A stretch of 35,537 nucleotides of DNA, from assembly GCA_016934295.1 (NCBI GenBank), contig JAFGTD010000300.1:1-35537 (forward strand). Reading direction: 5' to 3'. The position numbers and the translations under genes were made by a program. The DNA comes from Acidobacteriota bacterium (GTDB taxonomy: Bacteria > Acidobacteriota > UBA6911). The notes beneath the pieces are model-generated. The model made no database searches and was not told the DNA's origin. It worked only from the letters and a program-made list of their open reading frames with translations. Shown here one piece after another: positions 1 through 9,679 of the stretch (within the stretch, counting starts at the first letter, position 1; each line of letters starts with the position of its first letter).

Positions 1-2
1 AG

Positions 3-158
3 ATCCAACAGGCGATTTCATATAATGAACGCTGCCTGGAGATAATTGCGGCGGCGCCGAAAGGTTCTTACGAAACCGCGTTCATCTACGAAGAGGCGAT
101 TGTCCGCCTGCGGAGCGCTCTCGCGGCTAAATCAAACAACTCCGGAAACGACGTGTAG
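3..158 (+). CDS. C-terminal part of a hypothetical protein, truncated by the window edge
   Basis: Frame 3 is open from the window start to TAG at 156-158 (IQQAISYNERCLEIIAAAPKGSYETAFIYEEAIVRLRSALAAKSNNSGNDV*). Confidence 0.4.
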   Translation: MQQAISYNERCLEIIAAAPKGSYETAFIYEEAIVRLRSALAAKSNNSGNDV

Positions 159-755
159 ATTGCGGATCTGACGGACGAAGAAAAGCTTATTGAAAAACTC
201 AGGCTGATAGAAGCGCTCTTCTCCGGCGCGGCCACCGTCGGTGAACAGGATGCCGCGGCGCGGGCTCGAGAACGCATCCTGGAACGCCTCGCGCGATTCG
301 AAGAAGAAGACCCGCCCCTGGAATACCGGTTCTCCATGGGAGATATGTGATCGCGAAAAGTGTTCGTCGCGCTCCTGCGCCGCTACGGCGTCAAACCCTA
401 TCGTTATACGCGCCAGCGCCACACCACAGTGATGGCCAGGGTATCGAAACGATTTGTCGATGAAACGCTGTGGCCGGAGTTCAGGGAGATATCCGATACA
501 TTGATGAGCTACCTGTCCGAGGTGACCGACCGGGTTGTGTCCGGGGTGATCCACCAGGACAGTTCCGAGGCTGAAGTGGTGGGCGATCCGTTACAGCTTC
601 CGGCAGGCACGATACCGCCGCCGGCGGATCACGAGCCGGAAAAGCCGGCCGAATCCCCGCCGCAAACAAATCGTGAAGCAGTCCCTGCACCGGCGAACGG
701 ACAGTCGTCAAAGAAGCGCAAAAGAAGGAAACGGAGTAAAAAGAGAAAGCGGTGA
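159..755 (+). pseudogene. Small conserved hypothetical protein split by an in-frame TGA (348-350) and lacking a standard start codon
   Basis: Frame 3 reads (ATT)ADLTDEEKLIEKLRLIEALFSGAATVGEQDAAARARERILERLARFEEEDPPLEYRFSMGDM-TGA-SRKVFVALLRRYGVKPYRYTRQRHTTVMARVSKRFVDETLWPEF... Both halves lie in the same frame and read as one protein. Confidence 0.5.
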
Positions 756-882
756 AAGGTATATCAAACCCGGTGCGCGACGTACGCCCGCTCTGTTGTT
801 GCCGAATTCGTTTTGTTAAGGACCAAACCATTGATCCGGACTCGTTCCCGGCATGATCTTATAAAGTTACTCCCACAGGTGC

Positions 883-2349
883 TTATTTGGCTTGCGCCTG
901 GCGTTTAAGCGACGATTGGAAAAATTTCAACATTCTATTGATGTCCGGCAAGTCGAACTTGTCGGGGTTGAATGTGCCGCCCGCCCATGCAAGCATTTCC
1001 GCGTATTCCGGATGACGAGGATTTCGAATTGTCTTTAAAAAATCAGTATAACCCCACACCCCGCCGACATCCTCCGGAGGACAGGCGTGTTGACCGTCCA
1101 GACAGAGCGGGTGGCGCACTCCTTTTTCAGCCGGCAGAATCTCCTCGACGATGATGTCGTGCTCCCAACTATCGCCGAAATCGTAGAGGTAGACAAAACG
1201 GTCCGCTACCGCCGGCGCAATTTGATTCAACGGTATGGAGCGGTAGTCCGTGATGGGAAAGTCATCATCCGGCGACGGCTCGGCAAAAACTCGTTTGCCG
1301 ACCTGGAATAAATGCAGATGCGAGTTCGTCCAACCCATCGCCAGTTGCAGGACGCCGTGCAAATGAGGAAGCAGAATCGTATCGGCGACCTGAATCCGGC
1401 GCCAAATCGCAGGATGACTGTCACGCAGTGTCACCCTGAGTCGATAGATCGACGCGGGATCGGTAATTCCGGCGATGGACGGCGACTTGGGCTTCCTTTT
1501 CGATAGGGGCATCTGATCCCGCAATTGCTGTATCAAACTCCCGATCATCAGCTCTGAATCGTCGCGTCCGGCATATACCAGACCGTTGCGCTCGAGTTTT
1601 CTCGCCAGTTCCGGTTCCCACAAATCGCGCGTCCAGATCTCCCTTAACGGGTCGGGGGGTACTGGAAATTTGTACAGTCCGATTACGAGCAAATGCGAAC
1701 TCATTTGCCAATCAGGGACGTCCGTTGAAGATCTGCGAAAGCGCTCGAGCGCGGCCTGGACTATTTGCCGGTTGCGTGCGGCAATCGCCGCCTCATCGCG
1801 CGACGCGCGTGTCTGAAACTCGATGGCGTACAAGCGAGCTTCGCCGTCAATCACGCGAACGATCAGCGCGTCGCCCGGTTTGGCATGCAGCGATTCAAAC
1901 CACTCCCGGAATTCCGGTGTAGCGCGAGTCCCCCAGTGTGCCTCGTGCAAATGGACGAGCGGGAGATGCGTGGTTGTGCCATCCGGCAATTTCATGTGGA
2001 CCGGCCCGCGGTCGTTATATTCCCGGCCGGCAAAAAAAGCGGGATAAAGCGCCTCGCGCAGCTCTCCGGTGTATTCAATCACCTCGCCCCGGCAATCCGA
2101 TTCCGACAGGGTGAGACGAAGCACGGAATCATTGACGATGCGGAGCTTCCATCCATAGCGTCCATTGCCTACGTTCACGATCAGATGGCTTCGGCTGATT
2201 GCGCCGCGAATCGTTCCTTTCGGATTCCTGGTTGTGATGGGTGCGATGGCATTGACTCGCTGCATGATTTCAGCAAAGGACAACGGCTCGCGTGATTCCC
2301 GTACCACCCTATGCGTCAGGGCTGTATAACTTATTTTCGACGACGGCAT
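883..2349 (-). CDS. pRiA4b ORF-3-like domain protein with an extra N-terminal winged-helix-like region
   Basis: 488-aa ORF. C-terminal half has YRLRVTLRDSHPAIWRRIQV...LHGVLQLAMGWTNSHLHLF...YLYDFGDSWEHDI...CPPEDVGGVWGY, typical of the pRiA4b ORF-3 family. GGAGG-type RBS upstream of ATG. Confidence 0.85.
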   Translation of the reverse strand: MPSSKISYTALTHRVVRESREPLSFAEIMQRVNAIAPITTRNPKGTIRGAISRSHLIVNVGNGRYGWKLRIVNDSVLRLTLSESDCRGEVIEYTGELREALYPAFFAGREYNDRGPVHMKLPDGTTTHLPLVHLHEAHWGTRATPEFREWFESLHAKPGDALIVRVIDGEARLYAIEFQTRASRDEAAIAARNRQIVQAALERFRRSSTDVPDWQMSSHLLVIGLYKFPVPPDPLREIWTRDLWEPELARKLERNGLVYAGRDDSELMIGSLIQQLRDQMPLSKRKPKSPSIAGITDPASIYRLRVTLRDSHPAIWRRIQVADTILLPHLHGVLQLAMGWTNSHLHLFQVGKRVFAEPSPDDDFPITDYRSIPLNQIAPAVADRFVYLYDFGDSWEHDIIVEEILPAEKGVRHPLCLDGQHACPPEDVGGVWGYTDFLKTIRNPRHPEYAEMLAWAGGTFNPDKFDLPDINRMLKFFQSSLKRQAQAK

Positions 2350-2376
2350 GGGCCCCCCTCCTTCTCGTTCTCGCGA

Positions 2377-2565
2377 CTAGGTGCAGACAGTATACGGGAT
2401 TCTACTCTTTTCCGAACGGGCTTTCTCGAGCAATCGCTCTGCGCAACACCTGAGCCCTCCTTCCCGAGAAGGATAGCCTGATTGCCTGGGGCCTAAAATG
2501 GCGGCAACAGGGAAATCTGCTATTTTCTCAGAAAGGATGGCTTGGTCTATTTTGCGTGTAATCAT
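2377..2565 (-). pseudogene. N-terminal remnant of an AAA_14/DUF4143-type ATPase, broken inside the P-loop
   Basis: MITRKIDQAILSEKIADFPVAAILGPRQSG matches the family N-terminus; the reading then diverges (YPSREGGLRCC...) where GKT(T/S) is expected. Confidence 0.6.
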
Positions 2566-2670
2566 GGGAAAATGACATATTTATCGTATTGAAAATTCAA
2601 ACAATAAAGATGATATTTCAATGTATATCTTTTAGCTGATTGAAAGCGGAATTAATACTAAATCAAGGAT

Positions 2671-3840
2671 TCAGGCAACCAACATCCCGATCGGGTCGTG
2701 AACGGCGCTGATCGGGATAACGGTGACCCTTTCATGCAGCCGATAGATTTCGCTTCCGGGATAAACGACCCAGAGATGATCGAGTCGGAGGTCCTGCAAC
2801 GCCACGTGCATGGAGCGTGTCAGGGCCGGTGCATCCGCGAATTTGAACTCGAATCCGAACCGCTTGCCGGATGCAAAAATCAGCAGGTCGAGCTCTGCGC
2901 CTCCGTGGGTTGCCCAGTAGTATGCGTCTCTCGTATTGACAGTGCTCAGCACATGCTCGAGCGCAAAGCCTTCCCAGGAGGCGCCCAGCTTTGGGTGACC
3001 GAGGATGGCCTGCAGGGAGGCGAGTTGGAGCAGAGCGTGCAGGATTCCACTGTCGCGAATGTAGATCTTTGGAGCCTTGATCTGCCGTTTCTTGAGATTC
3101 TCAAACCACGGTGGGAGCACGCGGACCATGTACGCGCCCTTGAGGATGTCCAGGTAGCGGCGTGCGGTGTTCTCGGAAGCACCGAGCGAACGGGCGAACT
3201 CCGCGGCGTTCCAGACTTGCCCGTGGTAGTGCGCTACCATGGTCCAGAAGCGGCGGAGGGTCTCGGACGGAATGGTAATACCCAATTGGGGAATATCCCG
3301 CTCTAGAAATGTCCGAACGAATCCCTGGCGCCAATCACCGCTTGCGGCATCGTCCGGCGCAAGAAAAGACCTTGGAAATCCTCCACGGCTCCACAGGCGA
3401 TCGCGTTCGTCTTCGCCGACTTCGCCCAGTGTGAAGCCGGACAGATCCACAAAGCCGACCCGTCCAGCCAGTGATTCCAAGGTTCCTTTCACCAACTCGG
3501 GCGAGGCGCTGCCGAGGACGAGAAACCGAGCCGCGTTGTCTGTCCGGTCGACAAGGACTCTCAGAATCTCGTAAAGCTCCGGCTGACGTTGGATTTCGTC
3601 GATGATGACGAGCCCCTCGAGGCGCTCTAACGCAGCCATGGGGGCTGTGAGTTGTTGGCGTCCCACCGGACTTTCGAGATCGAACGTTGTGTTTACCTGG
3701 TGCTCGGCCAGCATACGGGCCAGCGTTGTCTTCCCGCATTGGCGGGGGCCCAGGAGAGCGGCAACGGGATGAATCCGAAACACACTTCTGATTTGTTCAA
3801 GATAGCCGGGCCGATTGATCATGTTGAAAGCATAAAACAT
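2671..3840 (-). CDS. ATP-binding protein, AAA_14 + DUF4143
   Basis: Walker A GPRQCGKTT, Walker B LVIIDEIQRQPEL, LVLGSASPEL, C-terminal HGGAELDLLIFASGKRFGFEFKF. ATG at 3840 with GAGG upstream is preferred to the TTG at 3852. Confidence 0.9.
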   Translation of the reverse strand: MFYAFNMINRPGYLEQIRSVFRIHPVAALLGPRQCGKTTLARMLAEHQVNTTFDLESPVGRQQLTAPMAALERLEGLVIIDEIQRQPELYEILRVLVDRTDNAARFLVLGSASPELVKGTLESLAGRVGFVDLSGFTLGEVGEDERDRLWSRGGFPRSFLAPDDAASGDWRQGFVRTFLERDIPQLGITIPSETLRRFWTMVAHYHGQVWNAAEFARSLGASENTARRYLDILKGAYMVRVLPPWFENLKKRQIKAPKIYIRDSGILHALLQLASLQAILGHPKLGASWEGFALEHVLSTVNTRDAYYWATHGGAELDLLIFASGKRFGFEFKFADAPALTRSMHVALQDLRLDHLWVVYPGSEIYRLHERVTVIPISAVHDPIGMLVA

Positions 3841-4129
3841 GAAAATCCTCAAGTCAATTGAGGAAATACCTTAATCTAACATTCGAAACAGGTAGAACTA
3901 GTGCTTGTCCCTGCTAATAAATCCATCTGAAGGAAAAAAGACTGGATCAGACAAGCAGTTTCAGATGGTTGGAAGCCCTGGATTTGCTGAATGTTGACCA
4001 CCACGATCCAAGGGAAAGATTGCCTCGAAGCGGAGGTAAACGCCCGCTCATACAAATATTCAGAGGGTATAAGCAAAATGCACAACTGGGGACAGAAAGT
4101 GCGTGATCAGGCGGCTCATCGCTCGTAGC

Positions 4130-4297
4130 ATTGGCTGGCTTGAGGTCTCGGTGAATGACTCCCTTTTCGTGCGCCGCCTCCAGTCCTTCCTCTATCTGGC
4201 GGCATAAGGCCAGAGCGTCTTCAAGAGGCGACGCCCCTTTACTCAGTCTTGCCTGAAGTGTTTCGCCCTCAACATACTCCAGCACCAGGAATACGAC
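4130..4297 (-). pseudogene. Fragment of a Hanks-type Ser/Thr protein kinase
   Basis: VVFLVLEYVEGETLQARLSKGASPLEDALALCRQIEEGLEAAHEKGVIHRDLKPAN is a kinase hinge-to-catalytic-loop segment. No P-loop upstream and no DFG/APE downstream. Confidence 0.7.
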
Positions 4298-4427
4298 CGT
4301 TCCGCACTTTTTCTCACCCCCAGTTTTCTCCAACGTTTGCCGATTGTTTGCCGATTCCGTTGAGTGAAAGAGGCCCAAGCAGATGGTGACCGGTCAGATA
4401 TTAATCACAGACAATAGGAAAGGATTA

Positions 4428-7391
4428 TTATTCGGAAATACTTTTAAGCAACTCATTTGCGATATGGGCGCTTTCGATGCGCATGACGCTTTCTTCGGCA
4501 TTGCCGTAACTTAGGTAATTGATGCTGCCGTACCAGACAATTTTCTGATCCATGATTGCGAATTTCTGGTGGATATTGGGTTTCAGTACTACGTGCATTT
4601 CGTTCTTTTTGAACAAGTCCAGGCTTTCACGCAGGGCGCCTTGATCCGCCGGTTTGTATTCATCTAAGGGGCGGGTAACGACCGCTACACGGACACTATT
4701 GGACATTGCGGTTTTCAGCTGTTGCATCATCTGTATGGTGCGCCGTTTTCTGACAAAAGGGCTGACGATGAGGATTTCCTTCTTTGCGGCAGCGATATCG
4801 TTGATGAAAACCGGGAGAAAGCTCTCCCTATTATAAATGATATCCATTGGTACGGATGAAATGTCATCGCCTATGGCCTTGTAACCCATCGCGGCATACC
4901 CGTTCAGCCGTCTCTGGTACATTCTTTCCAGCATGCCCACCTGGACATCCACATAATCGTAAATGCGAACTTCCTTTTTAGTCCGGTACAGGCGATGAAG
5001 GCGCCCGGCATATTGCTGCAGTGTGCCCTTCCACGATATCGGCATGGTGAGAAACAGCGTGTCGAGCCGCGGTTCGTCAAAACCTTCCCCGATGAAATGG
5101 CCGGTTGCCACCAATATCATCTTCCTTTCTTCGGGGATTTCAGAGATGCGCTGGAAGACTTCCCGGGTTGTTTTCGGTCCCATTCCTCCCGTCAGTGTGA
5201 TGACGTCCGAATCGGTAACCACCTCCCGCAATTTATCGGCAAGATTTTCGACGTGGGCGGTACGCAAAGAGAGAACGATGCAGTTTCTGCCAAGTTCGTA
5301 ATTTGCAAGGACATCGTCCACGATCTGCTGGTTCCGGGTTTCACTGTCAATAATTTCAGCGTACAAGTCCTGAATGAATGCTTCCTTTTCTTCGGTCTCG
5401 TACGGGATCCTCAAAGACGTAAAGCGCGGAACGACAAAATGGTCGAAAGGCCTTTGCTCGGCCTGTTTTTGTGGATTGTCCCGGTATCGGATCGGGCCGC
5501 AATGCATAAAAAAAATAGGATGATGTCCGTCCTTGCGCGTCGGTGTGGCGGTCAAGCCGTAAATGTATTTTGCCCGGGCGGATTTCAGAATGCTTTCATA
5601 AGTAAAGGCGGATGCATGATGGCATTCATCGGCGATAATCATCCCATAGTCATGGATGCATTCTTTGACCTCGCCTTTCCTGCTCAATGACTGCATGATC
5701 GCAATGTCCACTATACCGTTCAGGGTGTTCCGTCCTGAGCCTAGCTGGCCGACTTGGCTGATTTTCTTTTTGCTTCCGCGTTTCTTGACGACACCGTCGA
5801 CCTGATCCGGCTGCGTTTCATTAATAATCAGGAACTCTGAAATCTTCTTCTTCCATTGCGAAAGCAGACTGACCCTGTCGACCAGGATGAGCGTGTTTAC
5901 TTTCCTTTCGGCGATCAGCTTGAGAGCCACAACTGTTTTCCCGAAAGCGGTTGTTCCTGAAAGAATGCCGGTTTCGTGTCTCAGCAAATTTTCGAGGGCC
6001 AGGGATTGCTCCTCTCTCAGCTCCCCCTTGAATTCCACATCGATGCTTCTGCCGGCCCAGGTTTTATCCGTGAATCGATAATGGACTCCAATCTCCCCAA
6101 GTTCCTTCGATAGATCCTCTCTGCACTCTCTCGGCAGACATATATAGTTTTCTGTTTCATCCGTGCATGAGATTACTCTGGGATGTCCATAAGTCGGCAG
6201 GCGCATGGCCTGCTGCCTGAAAAACATCGGATTCTTGAAAGACGCGAGTCTCTTAATACGATTGAGTCCTCTTTGAGAGATCCCGGCCTTTGGGATAAAG
6301 AGCATATTTGCGCGAACTATTTCGATCCGGTCTGGGAAGTCGTTTTTCGAAAGCGCGATTCTGCGGATCTCCCAGGGCTTTTCGGCTCCCTCTTCATCCT
6401 CTTCATGGTCGATTTTAAGTTCCCCCAGTTCGTGACCGGGGCAGAGCTTCGATATCAGGTGTTCGACGCTTTCTTCGGAAAGCTTCCGGATGGTGGACAG
6501 AAAAGCCCATTGGTCGGGATATGAGTGGAAATTTTCATCCACGAATTCGCTGTTGTTGTTCTCCCGTGCTGATTTCTGCAGAGGAAGGGCAATCAGATTC
6601 CCGAATCCGCCTTTGGGGAGGGTGTCCTGGCTGGGAAAAAGGCGATCGTAGGATTTGAATCGGATCTCGTGCCTTCTGTTCATGGAATATGTCAGTAGAG
6701 CGGTTCCGAGTTTTCTTGCCAGTGCTGCCGATATTCGATTTTCAAAGAAAAACCAGACGTGGCCGCCGTTGCCGGATCGGGATCGCTCCACGGTATAAGG
6801 AATTGCATATTCCTCACAAATCTTTCTCAATGTGTGGATGTCTTTTTGCCAGTCCGCTTCGTCAAAGTCGATTGCTAAAAAACAGCAACTTTCATCCGGA
6901 AAAAGTGGATAAATACCGGCAACAATGTTTCCTCTGAGATGGTTTTCGATGACCGCCTCATCCAGGATTGCATAGGATTTATGGGCGCACCTGGAACAGG
7001 GAGATTTCGGTTTGCCACATACTCCAACAATCCATTCGTTCAGGCATACGGGTGAATATCCGGATGTTCCTTTCTTTCTGTTCTCCCACCTCTTGGCGTA
7101 CACATCGTCCCTGCCTTTAAAAAGAGTCATGAACAACTTGATTTTTTCAGACGAATCGGTTGTGTTGGAAATGATCGAATCGGAAATGTCGTTGGTTGTT
7201 TCCGCATCATGGTTGCTTTTCTCCGGGTTAGACGCCGGTAATGAACTTTGTGAAATCTCAAGATTCCCAAGTTCAAGCTTCTCTTTTAACTGCCTGTTTT
7301 CATTCTTTAAGCGGTCCAGTTCACGCAACAGCCGCCTGTTCTCTTCAAGCAGCGTTTCCCGGCTCTCCAGATTCTCCGGAATATTTGTCAT
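4428..7391 (-). CDS. TOTE-type AEP primase domain + SF2 helicase + C-terminal PLD-type phosphodiesterase domain
   Basis: 987 aa. N-terminal coiled coil; AEP-like CFLAIDFDEADW and VERSRSGNGGHVWFFF, plus DRLFPSQDTLPKGGFGNLIALPLQ; helicase GTTAFGKT, ADECHH, GLTATPTR, QYAGRLHR; C-terminal HQKFAIMDQKIVWYGSINYLSYG (HxK(x)4D...GS). Confidence 0.92.
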   Translation of the reverse strand: MTNIPENLESRETLLEENRRLLRELDRLKNENRQLKEKLELGNLEISQSSLPASNPEKSNHDAETTNDISDSIISNTTDSSEKIKLFMTLFKGRDDVYAKRWENRKKGTSGYSPVCLNEWIVGVCGKPKSPCSRCAHKSYAILDEAVIENHLRGNIVAGIYPLFPDESCCFLAIDFDEADWQKDIHTLRKICEEYAIPYTVERSRSGNGGHVWFFFENRISAALARKLGTALLTYSMNRRHEIRFKSYDRLFPSQDTLPKGGFGNLIALPLQKSARENNNSEFVDENFHSYPDQWAFLSTIRKLSEESVEHLISKLCPGHELGELKIDHEEDEEGAEKPWEIRRIALSKNDFPDRIEIVRANMLFIPKAGISQRGLNRIKRLASFKNPMFFRQQAMRLPTYGHPRVISCTDETENYICLPRECREDLSKELGEIGVHYRFTDKTWAGRSIDVEFKGELREEQSLALENLLRHETGILSGTTAFGKTVVALKLIAERKVNTLILVDRVSLLSQWKKKISEFLIINETQPDQVDGVVKKRGSKKKISQVGQLGSGRNTLNGIVDIAIMQSLSRKGEVKECIHDYGMIIADECHHASAFTYESILKSARAKYIYGLTATPTRKDGHHPIFFMHCGPIRYRDNPQKQAEQRPFDHFVVPRFTSLRIPYETEEKEAFIQDLYAEIIDSETRNQQIVDDVLANYELGRNCIVLSLRTAHVENLADKLREVVTDSDVITLTGGMGPKTTREVFQRISEIPEERKMILVATGHFIGEGFDEPRLDTLFLTMPISWKGTLQQYAGRLHRLYRTKKEVRIYDYVDVQVGMLERMYQRRLNGYAAMGYKAIGDDISSVPMDIIYNRESFLPVFINDIAAAKKEILIVSPFVRKRRTIQMMQQLKTAMSNSVRVAVVTRPLDEYKPADQGALRESLDLFKKNEMHVVLKPNIHQKFAIMDQKIVWYGSINYLSYGNAEESVMRIESAHIANELLKSISE

Positions 7392-7452
7392 GATGTTTTT
7401 CTATTGGATGGTAATAGTGGATTAAGAAAGCCCATTATTCCCGCAATTTATA

Positions 7453-7478
7453 CCTCAATTCCGATTGCAGAATTGAGG
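7453..7478. promoter_or_regulatory. Perfect inverted repeat CCTCAATTC-N8-GAATTGAGG upstream of the AEP-helicase gene
   Basis: Read directly: cctcaattccgattgcagaattgagg. 9-bp arms, in the AT-rich gap upstream of the 7391 start. Confidence 0.45.
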
Positions 7479-7653
7479 CTTAATACAGGTATTATGTTTC
7501 TAACGGTAATGATATCTTTTATTTCAATTTATTCAAAATTTGACCGTGGCCAATAACGATATTTCAGCTGAGCGGACGTATACCGAGTGATTTTCTGATT
7601 TGTGGAAACATTGATGAATCCGGCTCTTACAGGACACTGGCCGGGTTGTTGTT

Positions 7654-8931
7654 TCAGGTCCGCCGGTTGGAGAACGCTCCCAGTAAAAGAAAATCCGGGA
7701 TGGCCCAGATCTTTTCGGACAGCTGATCGAATTTGTGTCCCGGGTAGACAATATATGCTGCAGGAGTTTCGGAATCGTGGGCTTCAAGCCATGATCGCAA
7801 TCCCGATAAATCCCGTTTCCCCAGCCTTTTTTTGTATTTTATTTCGATCGGCACGTAATTCCCATGAAGTCTAAACACCAGGTCCACTTCCGAGCCGTCC
7901 TGGGTATGCCAGGTGAAGAAGTCGGGATAGATCGATTCATAATGGGCGCATTTCATTAATTCCGACACAATCCATGACTCATAGAGCGGTCCTATCGCTC
8001 CGGTGTTTTTTTGCAGCGTCAGGCTGCCGACATTGCCGTAACCGGTATTTATAAGGATAGGATCGATAACGTGGATCTTCGGTGACTTGACAAGTCGTTT
8101 GATCGGATTCAGGTAGAACTGAGGCAGTTCAAAACAAATCATCATTGCAGAAAAGTATTCAATATAATTTTTCACCGTTACCGAGCTGATGCCGCTTGGC
8201 GTCGCAATATCACTGTAGTTAAGCAGATTGGAAGTTCGCAGACACAGCTGGTAAAAAACCTTCTGAAAGGAGTGCTGTTTGCTTACACTGAAGAACTCAA
8301 CTGCCATCGGCAGAATGTAGGTATTGAAGTACTGGTTCGACCACTCCCTTAAAAACCCGGCATCCGACTTTTCCTGAATTTCAGGGAATCCTCCGAAGGT
8401 GAGTATGTTTTCCCGGCTTCGTTCGATCTCAATCCCGCCGATACCGGGCGTTTTATCAAATCGGATGGAATCGGGTTCGGTGAGATTTGCAACCAGGGAT
8501 TGAATGCCGCCGATGATTTCACTCCATGAGAGTGGATAGAGCTGGATTAAACCTACCCGCCCTGCCAAAGATTCTTTTATTCGCCTCATCAGAAGATAGT
8601 TCCCGCTGCTGGAAAGCAGGATTTTTGTCGGCACGGGATCTTCTTCATCTACAATGACTTTTACCGCTGAAAAAATCCCCGGGGATTTGGCGGCTTCGTC
8701 AATAACCAGAAGTCTGCCGCGTCTGCGATTCAGGCGCAGCCAGCCCAACGGATCCGCATTGGCCTCCTCGAGCACTTTTGGATCATCCAGTGTCCGATAT
8801 ACGCCGTCCCGGTCCTTACAGATTCGGGTGAGAAGATAGCTTTTCCCGACCTGCCGGGCGCCCGTCAGGGCGACACAACGAAAATCTTCCAGTGTTTTTA
8901 ATAATTTCTTTTCAATCCGGCGTTGAAACAT
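7654..8931 (-). CDS. ATP-binding protein, AAA_14 + DUF4143
   Basis: 425 aa. GARQVGKSYLL, LLVIDEAAKSPGIFS, LLSSSGNYLLMRRIKESLAGRVGLIQLYPLSW, C-terminal DGSEVDLVFRLHGNYVPIEIKYKK. Confidence 0.9.
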   Translation of the reverse strand: MFQRRIEKKLLKTLEDFRCVALTGARQVGKSYLLTRICKDRDGVYRTLDDPKVLEEANADPLGWLRLNRRRGRLLVIDEAAKSPGIFSAVKVIVDEEDPVPTKILLSSSGNYLLMRRIKESLAGRVGLIQLYPLSWSEIIGGIQSLVANLTEPDSIRFDKTPGIGGIEIERSRENILTFGGFPEIQEKSDAGFLREWSNQYFNTYILPMAVEFFSVSKQHSFQKVFYQLCLRTSNLLNYSDIATPSGISSVTVKNYIEYFSAMMICFELPQFYLNPIKRLVKSPKIHVIDPILINTGYGNVGSLTLQKNTGAIGPLYESWIVSELMKCAHYESIYPDFFTWHTQDGSEVDLVFRLHGNYVPIEIKYKKRLGKRDLSGLRSWLEAHDSETPAAYIVYPGHKFDQLSEKIWAIPDFLLLGAFSNRRT

Positions 8932-9490
8932 TTTGGAATCATAAATCAGTATACTTTAAAATTCAAGCTTGAATATTAAAATACGCCGATCTTAAACCTG
9001 AGGCCATGAACTCGATAGAATAGTCTGACAGGATACTTGTTTTCCTCTGTTTGAAGTTTGACCCGAATCAGACGTCTGCAGATCCAGGGCGCAATCCAGA
9101 ACCACCGTAACCTTTGCGAGCAGGCATTCAAGTGACTGACGCCGGCCGGGATCGTCCATAAACATGCTCCCCTGCGTGCTGCGGGATTCTATTTTCACGG
9201 CAGGCATTTCTCGCGAAAACCATTCCGCCACTTGATCCATGAAATCCTTGGCCCCTACGAATTAGCCCGAAGAGCGAAGCCTGATCTCGGGCATGCGATT
9301 CTCCAGTAGAGGTCGGTTACATGCGAAAGACTGTCTGTTAATGCTTTGTGAAACGGATGTTTATTATAAAGAGGATGAAGCGGATGGGGGAAGGAAAATC
9401 CCGGCATGGGATTGAGGGTGTTACACTTTTCGACCGCCACGTCTGGCATCTATCAACCGCCACTAACACTTTTTGAATCCAATGCAGCAC

Positions 9491-9679
9491 GCTCGGAACT
9501 CCAGCCTGCTTTATGGCTTCAAGAAACTGCGGTACCATACCGGGCAATCCGGCGTCTACCAGCACCGCTTCTTTCTGATCCCAAAACAGCGTCGGGTACA
9601 GGCTACCGGGACCATTCATCATTACAGCGGACAATTCAAGCATTTCAATTCCAGTTGCGACTTGCATAAGATTCTCCAT
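9491..9679 (-). pseudogene. N-terminal remnant of an MBL-fold metallo-hydrolase
   Basis: MQVATGIEMLELSAVMMNGPGSLYPTLFWDQKEAVLVDAGLPGMVPQFLEAIKQAGVPS resembles the start of MBL-fold enzymes. The HxHxDH region never appears. Confidence 0.5.

Noticed and set aside
132-554. Minus-strand 140-aa ORF
   Set aside because: Antisense to the frame-3 conserved reading at 159-755; composition typical of a shadow ORF.
3927-4106. Plus-strand open stretch LKEKRLDQTSSFRWLEALDLLNVDHHDPRERLPRSGGKRPLIQIFRGYKQNAQLGTESA*
   Set aside because: Protein-like but no ATG and no family I can name; may be a gene tail relic. Needs BLASTX before any claim.
8992-9240. Minus-strand 82-aa ORF
   Set aside because: No RBS or recognisable domain; a stop codon lies just upstream. 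Possibly a remnant, not supportable as a gene.
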